Assembly (NCBI RefSeq): GCF_040183065.1
Contig: NC_091132.1
Coordinates: 160,105,602 to 160,169,601, forward strand
Length of the DNA: 64,000 nucleotides
Direction of reading: 5' to 3'
From: Periplaneta americana
Taxonomy: Eukaryota; Arthropoda; Insecta; Blattodea; Blattidae
Shown: positions 54,779 through 64,000 of the stretch, one piece after another
How positions within the stretch are numbered: the stretch's first letter is position 1
How the letters are laid out: each line of letters starts with the position of its first letter
The notes under the pieces: model-generated
Seen by the model: only the letters and a program-made list of their open reading frames with translations
The model's database searches: none
What the model was told of the DNA's origin: nothing
Made by a program: the position numbers and the translations under genes

Positions 54779-56752
54779 GGGGAAAGGACTCTAAGAGTAC
54801 GCACATAAATTAATTTGATTGTCAGCATTAAAGTTGAGTGACGAAGTAAAAACTTTTTATGTCATTGAAGTTATTGAACATTGTTTATTTAAACATAAAA
54901 CACAAATCAGTTACACAAGAAATTATAGATGAATATTGGCCCTTTTATCAAAATCTGGGCATTGCGCACTCTTGTAGCAACAAGCATCTAAGAGTGAGCA
55001 TACTGTCCTTCAAGAGTACGCGCTAACATATGTCACAAATAAATACACCAGTTCCCTCATAGCATGAGCAGGCTTCATGCCACCATTCTTTGCAGTTTTA
55101 ACATTGCACCCAGTCTTGTATCAACGGTTCCTGATATTTTTTACCATAATCTAGACAGAAAATATTGCAATTTTCTTTGGATGTTGTGGGAGTTTCTGGG
55201 TGAATCCTCAGTCGCTTTTTCTCCTTTGACCAAATGGACTTCTGATCAGTTCCTTCGGTTTGTTTCCTCCCTGATGTCTCCAGAGCATTCTTGTATGGAG
55301 ATGAAGTCATTATTTATGATTTCTTCCCCGTCCTCTTCCTTTTTGATTGGAGGTTTGCTGAAGGTAGACGAAGCAGAGTGGACGGCGAGCAAACTTGTCC
55401 ATTCAGATTCTATTCACCGTGAGGACGAGAGATAGAATTTGTTTGAAATGTATCTTGACGGACTTGTTGAGATTCCTCTGCATCAGGATTTAACTGAATT
55501 TTCTGTTGAGGCTTCATCTCTTCAGACTCTTGATTGGGTTCTGGTCTAGATGTCACGGCAGACGATAGGAAATCATCCTCTGTGAATATTTCTGGGTTAA
55601 AAGGGAATATTCCTGTGGCACGGAATGGATACTTCGCCTTTTCCAGAGTAGGTACCCTTTCATATGCTCTACAGAACGGAGAAGACACTTCCCTGTGAGT
55701 TATCACACGTTCTGGATTGCGAACCATAAATTTATCACATTCTGTAGAATAGGCAGATTTAAGGGGCACAATGAAGGTTTTATCAAGGGGCTGGATCATG
55801 TGGCTCGCATTTGGGGGCGGAGTAAGAAGTGCGATGAAGTGTTCTCTGCAGTATAATATTGCTTCCAAGCTGCAATGCGAAGTGTGGTTATCCAGGATTA
55901 GAAGAACTGGATCAACCTTGGTTGGCTTTACAAATTTTGTGAAATGTTGCAGCCATTCCACGAAAAGCTCCGTGTTCATTAATCCAGAATCCGAAATTAG
56001 GTGCAAGGTGCCTTCAGGAGCATCTCTGTACAATTCATGATTGAGTCTCTTCGGCGGAAAAATAATAGCTGGAGGAATGTAGACGCCTGTTGGAGACAGG
56101 CAACACACAATTGAAACTATCTGTCCTCTCTCAGCTGATGCAACTTTCCCTGCATGACGTTTCCTAAAATGAAGAATCACACGATGTTTATTCTACAAAA
56201 TTGTAAATCTACTAAAGTATACCTACTTAGTAGAAAATTTTATAAAAAAATGAACCTTTATAAACATAAACAAGAAACACTAACATTTCTAGAAGAAGTT
56301 TAAACTGCTTTATTTTATCCGACAATGCTATAAATGTTAGTGTCCTCCAAGAGTACGCACGCACTCTTGAAGGATCCAGCTGTGCGCCCTCTTTGAGGCC
56401 TGGTTGTAGCCTACTGACAAAAAATTACAATAGATGGAAGTAGCATGCAATAACTGATTTCCCGCTTTGTGCGAACTTACAGACTATGGAAGAACGTTTT
56501 CCATGCGCACACTGTAAAACCTATTTCAAAATTATTTCCTGAGAAAGAAACTAATTTCAAAATACACAAAATTACAAGATTAGTACAAAAAATTGCAACT
56601 TACCAATAACTAATATAATCCTCAGCAATAAAAAGTAACTTCTATATCAGAACATCGCTTATGAAGATACCCTCTTACAAGTTACACTTCAGCTCGTTGC
56701 AATTAAAGCTGCGTACTCTTGTAGGACTGCGCGCTCTTTGGGTAACTACCCC
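54779..56752 (-). mobile_element. pogo-like DNA transposon, N-terminally deleted
   Basis: TA flanks both ends (54777-54778 and 56753-56754). The ends start GGGG and share subterminal AAGAGTACGC/GCGTACTCTT motifs, several of which recur inside (54.99-55.02, 56.35 kb). The transposase piece at 56180-55410 fits a pogo/jerky-type DDE protein. The segment that should encode the HTH and first Asp (56180-56752) is non-coding. Confidence 0.7.
55410..56180 (-). pseudogene. pogo/jerky-type DDE transposase, C-terminal two-thirds
   Basis: Uninterrupted 256-codon ORF. It begins at the conserved KVASAERGQIVSIVCCLSPT block just after the missing DETG motif, and carries the second Asp in LILDNHTSHCS and the third in the SHMIQPLDKTFIVPLK block. 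The C-terminal tail is Glu/Gln-rich. A possible acceptor (TCTTCATTTTAG) just upstream of RKRHAGK could mean an intron, but no upstream exon is visible inside the element. It cannot be catalytic as it stands. Confidence 0.75.
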
Positions 56753-58170
56753 TACATACATACTGTGAGTGTACAGAGTCTTCGTATACAAAAATAGTTG
56801 AACTAAACAGATTTATTTGCAGGGTGTAATTACTTAGTCAAATATGTTTTCTCCTGTAATTACACCTAATAATATAACTAAAAGATTTACATGCGCATGA
56901 TTAATCAGGACCAACACTGTTAATACAAAATAATTGTTTTCTCTAAAAACAAACTTAAAACAACAAACAAAATGTGTTCATACAGTTACAAATTAATGTC
57001 CCATTCTTCATCAAATTAACAGAAATTAATACTTCTTGAGATTTCCATTTGCTTACTCAACTCTTGTAAGACGTCTTCACATTGTTGCCACCAAACTACT
57101 AATGTTGAAAAGCGAAATTTTATTCCATTCTTCTAAGGGAACCCGTATCTTAAAATTTCAGATTTTCATGTATTTACGTATTTGTAAGTAACTAGTCTGT
57201 TTTTGCATATTATAATGAGATAACATTTCAACACTCATTCTTCAAAGTAGGAGAAAACATAACTTAAAATTGCATATAAATCAACAATAGTTTTGGAGTA
57301 ATTCAGATGTTAATTACGCTAATTAGTAATGCATAATCAATTTGATAGGTGGGTGAATATTCTGAAATGGGTAAATTTATGTCCCAGCTGATTTAAGGAG
57401 TTTCTTGAAAATGTTAACTGATTACTTTTGCGTTTAATTAACTAACTCTCACGTGTTTTAGTTGGAAAAAATATAAAAGGATTAATTTTAAAATTTATAA
57501 TTAAAAAATAACGTCCAAACGTCAAAATGTAATTACAGTCCATATGTCTCCAACTACATTTTACTCTGTTTTACTAAGTTTTTCTCGGAATGTTTCGATT
57601 TGATTTTATTTCCTCGACCAAGATTATAAAAATAAATAGTTAAAATACTTATGAAAGACAGGAATTATTGTTTGTTTAATTCTCAAAGGACACAACTTTA
57701 ACGTAAAGTTTGTCCCCAAAACTTTCGTAATGCCAGTCCCTCGAAATAAAAGAGCTACACAAAAGACAATTTAGCTTCTTGTGGTAAATTTTAACGGTTG
57801 GTAGTGATGAGAGGTCAACATGGCGCCAGTTGAAAAATTTTTCGTCCATTATCGTAATTTATTTTATTGGAAAATACAAAAATCATCACTGATGACTGAA
57901 TGTTATGTTTTCTATTGGTAACACCGGTCCCAGGTGGCATTAAATATAGTTTATATATACAAAACTTTCGTAGTATATGCAAAACATTACAATGTTTGTC
58001 GACTAAAAAATCTAACCTCCATGATATTTTTCACGATTTATTTTGTCAGAACTATTGCGGAAATTATACTAATTTGTAACAACTGTCCCTGTAACGTCGG
58101 TCTCTTTATTGTGGGATGAGGTTTCATTTAACATAAAATTATTAAATACTGGTGTATTAAGTAACTTAGA
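56753..58170. other. No gene recognised
   Basis: Very AT-rich. No ORF, repeat pair or exon could be supported. Confidence 0.4.
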
Positions 58171-58404
58171 ATGTTATTTCATGTGATTGTTTATAAGAAA
58201 GAAAAAAAGTCTGATAATGAAAGTAGGAAATATGAAAGGGAGAAGATACATAGGCAGAGGGCAAATATGACTGAAGAGGAGTTGCAGAAAAAAAGGGACT
58301 ATGGCAAAGAATATAAAAAAAGGAAGAAAATAGCAGATATGACTGATCGTGAAAAAAGAAATGTTCGAAGACAAGTGAAATCTGAAGTACAGAAGATACC
58401 TTAA
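58171..58404 (+). pseudogene. Basic N-terminal domain of a transposon-associated protein
   Basis: The plus ORF is dominated by Lys/Arg/Glu: ANMTEEELQKKRDYGKEY, then ADMTDREKRNVRRQVKSEV. This two-block pattern (MTEEE..KKR..Y and MTxREKR..R) is, from my recollection, the N-terminus of the same insect protein family that carries the CGGQNKN motif seen at 39.7 kb. No downstream core is visible, so it is at best a fragment. Confidence 0.4.
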
Positions 58405-59034
58405 ACAATAGGCTGGAAGGGAAAGGTAACGACAATCCCTTGCCTTTTATTTTAAATTAGAAACTCTCACATAATTTTTTTTTTAAGCTCAACTGATACC
58501 AGAATCTTCAATAATAGGAGCAAATGTAACCAATGTGAGAAAAAAGTACACAATTTAATATAATATATATTATCCAGTTTTGTTATTCATATTTGCCCAT
58601 TTCAGAATATTCACCCAGGTACACTTTTGAAAGAATATATTAAGCCTAGAGACTTGAATCTTTGGAGGCCTAGTAATAACGCTTTTGGCTATAATTTGCC
58701 ACCTCTGCTAGAATGCTGACTTATTTTTACATTATTTAAATCAATTTATTTATTTATAATTAATTTACATAGAAAAACAATCAATCATGGGTGACTCATA
58801 ATGAAACTAATACTGTTAAAACAGTAATTGTGGTAGCAAATAATTACTAATACAATAATAAAGCACTGTTCCAAATTTTAGACTGATAGCTACAAATTTT
58901 TTTTTAGAAAAGTATAAAAATGTGAAAAATGTAGTTTTGAGAAAACATTGGATAAAGTTCAAACTTACAGTTACTGTAGTTTCAATGCATTCCTGGAGTG
59001 TAATCATCTTCCTTCCCTTTTCTTCCTGTTCTCT

Positions 59035-59500
59035 TCATTTCCTCTTTGCAGTCCTATACTCTTTTGTCTGGGTTTGCACTGCTTTCTCAGCTTCTTTTAC
59101 TCTTCGGACGTTGATTGCATGTAGCGCACATTCCAATTGAATCCTGGTTGATGGTTTTATGCCCATCAACTCCAGAACTTTGTTTCTGCTGCTACTGCCA
59201 TCATTGAAGGTGATAACAGCATCCAGAATACCAGTCTTGAGGACATTCACGCCCACAAATACTGTCTATGGCAATCTCTCCCATATATAGTTGTTGAAAC
59301 TCTCGTTGGGGTTTTGGGTGCGACCATGTGTACATTTCTCTAACAGCTCCTTGTCAGCAAGATCTCTGAATATTGGGTTTACCTTCAACATGACAGCTTC
59401 TGGAAAGGAATCTTTGTGATCATACACTTCATTTGAGCTTATGCCTTATTATAACCGCACCACGAATCCAGACCTTTGGAACAGAGTTGATGATATGGTT
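59035..59500 (-). pseudogene. Mutator-like transposase C-terminal fragment
   Basis: Minus readings across one stop and small shifts: SFPEAVMLKVNPIFRDLADK, ELLEKCTHGRTQNPNESFNN, YIWERLP, then GVNVLKTGILDAVITFNDGS, NKVLELMGIKPSTR. The CxHGxTQNxNESFN motif and the following FNDG block are typical of a Mutator-like transposase family in invertebrates. The DDE core upstream is absent. Confidence 0.6.
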
Positions 59501-60284
59501 TCTCGTTGCTTGAGATTTTATGAAAGTATGTAGCCCATACACTCTTCCTCATATCTTTCACATTTCCTATGATTTGCCGGCCTCAAGTCTGTTCCTGGAA
59601 CAAGAAGGGTTCATTGTGTGGTTCCAGTTAATGGAAAGTTAGCAATAAAACCCTATTTTGATTCATCAGAAGTACCGAAACTAGTTGAAATCAGACGTGT
59701 GTCGCGCACAGGTCGTCAACACGGAAATGCTTCTCGCAGTGATAGCAGATGGCGCAGCAGCATAGATCACCCTTTACACAGCGAATTGTTTTAATTTATA
59801 ACATCCTTATTTTTTAAGATCCCATTATGAAAATTTGATAGCCTAATGAAAATGCTCAGTAAGTTGTCATTTAATTTTTTTATGTGAATTGAAATATTCG
59901 ATTTTAAGTAATGGCGTTTTTTTAAATATATTTTTGAATTTCTTTAAACACAATTTTCAAAGCTGCACTGAATTATAGTATCTTAATAACCTAATTTCTA
60001 AGCTATCTCACAATATCTTAAAAAAAAAAAAAAAAAAAAAAAACTTTGTAATTATCCTTATGGTCAGAACATATATTTAAAATAGAGCTATAAAAATAAT
60101 CTAGCTGCCCATTACATTTAAATGGTAGTTGTCGCAAACATAATTTTGTACATGATTAATATATACGACATAAAGAGTTGAATGTACAATTTTTTAACAA
60201 ATTTGGAGATATGAATGTTTTTCATCATCCTGTTTTGCATGGAATTACCCAAAAGATAATGTCACATAGCTGCAAAGACGTTAC
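59501..60284. other. No gene recognised
   Basis: AT-rich; includes an approximately 23-bp poly-A run at 60021-60043. Degraded Mutator-like sequence may extend to about 59.6 kb. Confidence 0.4.
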
Positions 60285-61382
60285 AACATGGCCGACGTAA
60301 AGAAGACATAACTATTAACAAAACAAAGTCAATAATATGAAAAGAATAAATACGCTACATTTCATGATACTCCACAACCGCACCAATTTACAATTTATCA
60401 ACGCCGAAATTAGGACTGAAAAAAAGAATATAATGCATGTGATTTAAGTTTAATAGATTTCTCCTGTAGTAGAATTTAATAGGACCATTTACCTATTCTC
60501 AAATATTCCGGACATTCCATTTTGGTCGCAATATTAGGTAGCGTAATTTATGAAAATGTTAATAGACAGCCAGGCTCTTTATAAAGTAATGGCGATAATA
60601 GCTGTACATAGACCTACAAATGAAACAAAATTACTTATTTCAAACAGGAAGATTATTCAGAATTTTAGATAAAGGCATGGAGAAAACAGAAACAAGTCGT
60701 TTGCGTAAGCACAACATACTACCAAACACACTGTAGGAATGTGTAGTTTGGCAACTATTAAGAGAGAGTGAAGCAGGCAATTTCTTTTTCAAATTAAAAA
60801 AAAAAGAAGCTAAAAAGAGTTTAACATTAGACTTGTCTACAATATGACATTACCTGTAACAGCAAATAGTGATGAGATTTCTTTTGTCTCTATCATAGAC
60901 CAAAGACGCAGTGTATAAGCCAATCAAAATATAAGATAAACACAGGAAGAACACACAGTACATTCCTTGTTCTCCACTCACCTCTGGTTCACGTTTCATC
61001 ACAGGGAACGAAATTGGCTCCGGATCTTTCTCAGATTTCACTTTAGATGTGAGATCATGGCTTTGCTCAACATGTTTCTGCTTTAAACCAGTCACATGCT
61101 GGTCCAAAAGCTTTTGTTCCTGCAGTAAAACGAGACAATTTATTGGGTACTGCACATTGGGATTAGTTTACATTTCAATATGGGTTTATTTTGGTAAACT
61201 TTAAGAAAGGATGACGTCACATGGCCGACATAAAGATGACATAACAATAAGTAAACAAAATGAATATCATGAAAACAATAATTACACATAATTTCACGAT
61301 ATCCCACATCTGCACCAATTTACAGTATATCGACACCGAAATAACGATTGTAAGAAATAATATAATGTATGTGATTTAACTG
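60285..61382. repeat. Direct duplication flanking a zinc-finger-family exon
   Basis: 60285-60450 and 61208-61382 match (ACATGGCCGACRTAAAGA, GCACCAATTTACA, ATAATGYATGTGATTTAA), about 925 bp apart. The exon at 60982-61119 lies between the copies. Confidence 0.65.
60982..61119 (-). CDS. 138-bp exon of the same zinc-finger family (third set)
   Basis: Acceptor TTTACTGCAG and donor GTGAGT bound exactly 138 bp, the same length and phase as exon 2 of genes 1 and 2. The protein aligns in order: LLDQHVTGLKQKHVEQSHDL, then KVKSEKDPEPISFPVM, then KREPE. It contains VKSE and MKRE, SUMO-consensus-like sites. No matching ATG exon, 83-bp exon or finger exon was found in this part of the window. It could belong to a gene continuing past the right edge or to a relic. 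Confidence 0.65.
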
Positions 61383-62902
61383 TAATTCTTTTCTTCAATT
61401 TTGGTATAGTACTTTATTACAGTATTCAGAATTCACTCCATGCATACTTGTGAATCACATTAGACAGTTATCATTTTAGAAGAACAACTAAAAAACGCGA
61501 TGGACTTTTAAAAAATTACAGCGAGTGTTATTAATTGTTCGTATCACATCTTGGCTACAATATATTCTTTATTGGATACTGCAGATCATTCCCTCAATGA
61601 ATAAATACACCAAGTACATTAATACATTTTTATTAATTTATTCAATATAAATTGTTTTGTATATTTTCTGGCTTCCAGGATGATCGACAGGTCTATGTTC
61701 TTCTTTCCTCAGCATGGTATGCAAACGAATTCATAAAAGCAATCAAGGAGAAAGTAGCACACACGTGCTTTTGGTGACTTTGGAAGTGAGAACTGCTGAA
61801 TTTATAAGGGATTTAGAGTGAAGCTGGAGTTTAAAATGGAAGAATTTCACAGTGATATATTTTGCAGAAAAAAAATGTTAGAAAATGTAGTAAACTACGT
61901 TTCCAAGGAGAGGTGCGTCGTAATAGCACTGAATATGTTGTGGTAGGAAAAGTAGGTATATCAAAGACACGATGCGCTGTAATGTGAAGAACGCATAACT
62001 TGTATTAATGGAATAAGCACTCAAAAATAATCACAGAGAAGAAATATTACAATGAAAAAAATAGTCATTTTTTTAAACGTAACTTCGTTTGTGCATCCTA
62101 GTAGTAATATCACTAACAAATACTAATATCACCTTCTAAGAAGCTAACCTAATCTAACTAATAATGATGATTTTACCTTGAAGACTTCGGCCATAGAGTC
62201 TACTGATATTTTGCTAAATCTTTACAGTTCCGTTACCAAAGCAAGCAGGACAGCAAAAAGAGCATATTCTATGCCAATTTTGAGTATATGCAAGCCATGC
62301 CAAAAGCCTAAATTGACCTAACATTCACCGATTCATTCATGCCAGACATAACAAAAGCCTTAAGACACCTAACCTGCCACAGCTTCCAATATACAAGGAA
62401 TATCAAAAGTATAAGGTATCCTAACCTAACTTGTATTAGATTCGTAACAAAAATACGAAAGAACTGTATCGTGATTTTAACATATACAGAATATAAAAAA
62501 AAAAAAATTCGTGTGTACGCTATTGTGAAACTTTCTAGGCTAAGTTATGTTGGTATGAATGAGGAAACAGTAGCAGTGATGTCAACATTATAAACATTTT
62601 AGTATAGAGCACAATGAACAGTAGAAGATGTATAAGCCGAGAGGGAAGTGAAATATCTATTCGGTATTTTAAAAAAAATGGCAAAAATTGAACAAAATAT
62701 ATCCCTATTACTTCAACAATGACTGTGCATAAATAAAATTAAGGACCGCATTAATAGTTAATCTATTTAAAAATGAATTAATCTAATTACAGCTGAAATC
62801 TAGGAGATAGTAGAGGAAGCAATATTCACAATTAATATTATCATCAGGATACTGAAAATATTGATTACTTATAGCTATTCCATGTGGAAAGGCAGCACTC
62901 AC
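61383..62902. other. No gene recognised
   Basis: AT-rich intron-like sequence between two related exons; no repeat or ORF could be supported. Confidence 0.4.
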
Positions 62903-63045
62903 CCCAGTTTCACATCTTACTATGGGAAAAGTGATCAGCACTGGAGATTCTTCAGATTTTCTCTCTGATAGGTTATCATAAATGTGGCTATCCATCTTAA
63001 TCTCAATGCAACTGCGGGAAATTCTCCTTTTCAAAGTCACAAACA
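62903..63045 (-). pseudogene. Degenerate second 138-bp-type exon
   Basis: The donor GTGAGT follows in phase 0, and CIEIKMDSHIYDN followed by SEESPVLITFPIVRCETG aligns with exon 2 of genes 1 and 2 (IKTECVDHSYDL ... TPVPTNFVTTKCKAE). The 5' portion does not align and no acceptor gives the right length and phase, so the boundary is uncertain; the exon may be decayed. Confidence 0.45.
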
Positions 63046-63338
63046 CTTCACATAAAACATCGAGTTAGAAAGAGAAAACATGCAATCGACATTTTCGCAG
63101 TAGCTAATTGGCAGGAAGCCGACTGTAGTTAGGATCAGTGTTGCCAATGTTTGCAAATGGAATTACGTGCACAAAATCGTCAAATGACCCGATTTTGCAT
63201 CAAATATACTCTGCGTTTCAAAAAAAATTACAGCGAAGCATACAAATAAGAAAAATGAACACAAGTTGTACATTATGTTAAAATTTAAATTTTTTTGCTT
63301 ACCTAATCCGAGTTTCTTACTGTTGAACGAAGCCATAA

Positions 63339-63967
63339 GGGTAAGCGATCACTACATCGTATCGCAATCATCAGACGAATCGCACGGCTAGGAAAAAGAC
63401 TATTTTTGCTGTAATTGTCATGTAACCGCGTTCACTACATCGTATCGGACGCATCGCCTCTGGGCAAATCCGTCTACATTTCTCGGATGAGCAACTTTTC
63501 CGATGCGTCCGATCATGGCCTTCTTAATAAGTCAATTTTAATTGGTCAACAGTTACTATTATGTTGTGCCATGTACAGTGTCGCGCCAAAATGACAGACG
63601 GGAAACTTATTTCGCTTGTAGAATATTGGGAAGAATTATATAATTTGAGGCGTTCCCATTACAGTAATCAAGTCGTTTCTTAAATATATATTATTTAACA
63701 AATATATCTTTCGTTTCTTCCTCTTCAATTAAGACGCATGAAGCAATTACAAATTCTTATTCGCTAACAGACGTAATTAATAGACCTAACCTCAACTCCT
63801 CTGTATTCAGCAATGTCAATATCTTACGACGTCATGTTTTAATCAGCTGATAGGGGAATCCGGTAAGGCGATGATGTGGAGCCGTTAAAGTGAACGCACT
63901 GCACTTAAAATATCCGTTGCGTGCGATTCGTACGAGGAGTGCCATACGATGTAGTGAACGCTTACCT
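63339..63967 (+). mobile_element. PIF/Harbinger-like MITE
   Basis: Inverted ends GGGTAAGCGATCACTACATC and, from the right, AGGTAAGCGTTCACTACATC, with TAA on each side (63336-63338 and 63968-63970), the 3-bp target typical of Harbinger elements. A further copy of the terminal motif occurs internally (TTCACTACATCGTATCGGA at about 63431). It carries a short MADF-like ORF. Confidence 0.75.
63591..63683 (+). pseudogene. Start of a MADF domain
   Basis: Thirty codons: MTDGKLISLVEYWEELYNLR followed by RSHYSNQ. This fits the first two helices of a MADF domain (KLIxLVExxPELYDxxxxxYxN), then a stop. MADF/Myb-like proteins accompany Harbinger transposases, so the piece supports the class call of the surrounding element. 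Confidence 0.6.
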
Positions 63968-64000
63968 TAAATGTACACTGCTCAACATATCTGTCGTCGG

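Noticed and set aside
58166-58435. Minus-strand Phe/Ser-rich ORFs
   Set aside because: Shadows of the Lys/Glu-rich plus ORF at 58171-58404.
1-64000. CRISPR array, prophage, operon or bacterial defence system
   Set aside because: Repeats are microsatellites, SINEs or TIRs; gene structure and elements are those of an animal nuclear genome.

Overview
The window looks like nuclear DNA of an insect, most likely a cockroach or close blattodean. The sequence shows long introns, canonical GT-AG exons, an arthropod-style C2H2 zinc-finger gene, mariner/Tc1, hAT, piggyBac-like, pogo, Harbinger-like and Penelope-like elements, RTE-, CR1- and Jockey-type LINE pieces, and several tRNA-derived SINE families. 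Species assignment is inference from the style of these repeats. No bacterial genes, CRISPR array, rRNA or free-standing tRNA gene was seen.

Host genes. All convincing host exons lie on the minus strand. Gene 2 is a complete C2H2 zinc-finger gene of four coding exons (47355-47263, 36534-36397, 35715-35633, 31822-30745), giving a predicted 463-residue protein with an acidic N-terminal module and ten fingers. Gene 1 is a tandem paralogue with the same first three exons (12181-12089, 9317-9180, 3880-3798; identical lengths of 93, 138 and 83 bp); its finger exon should lie beyond the left edge. Two more exons of the 138-bp type sit at 61119-60982 and about 63045-62903, from a third paralogue, alternative exons, or relics. 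A THAP-domain exon (20058-19761) lies between genes 1 and 2.

Layout. 1-3.8 kb: inverted repeat and 5'-truncated RTE-like LINE. 3.8-12.2 kb: gene 1, its introns holding a mariner copy, SINEs and three TIR elements. 12.2-30.7 kb: an IS630/Tc1-type element with a SINE inside, a hAT-like element, the THAP exon, a CR1-like LINE carrying a MITE, and a tandemly duplicated SINE-like unit. 30.7-47.4 kb: gene 2; intron 3 carries a TTAA MITE immediately before the finger exon, and the 10.7-kb intron 1 carries a Penelope/SINE chimera, a TIR transposon with a nested mariner, and about 1.07 kb of polypurine DNA. 47.4-60 kb: transposon-dominated, with a SINE, Jockey-type RT, a perfect hairpin, second copies of the 7-bp-TSD MITE and of the hAT-like element, a pogo-like element and a Mutator-like fragment. 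60-64 kb: the third set of zinc-finger-family exons and a Harbinger-like MITE with the start of a MADF domain.

The biological theme is an expanding zinc-finger family embedded in, and remodelled by, mobile DNA. Its N-terminal module carries one psi-K-x-E (SUMO-consensus) site at the same residue numbers in each of three exons of both paralogues. The most unusual single structures are the Penelope-SINE chimera inside one target-site duplication and the 3.3-kb TIR transposon with a GSQNKN-type protein.
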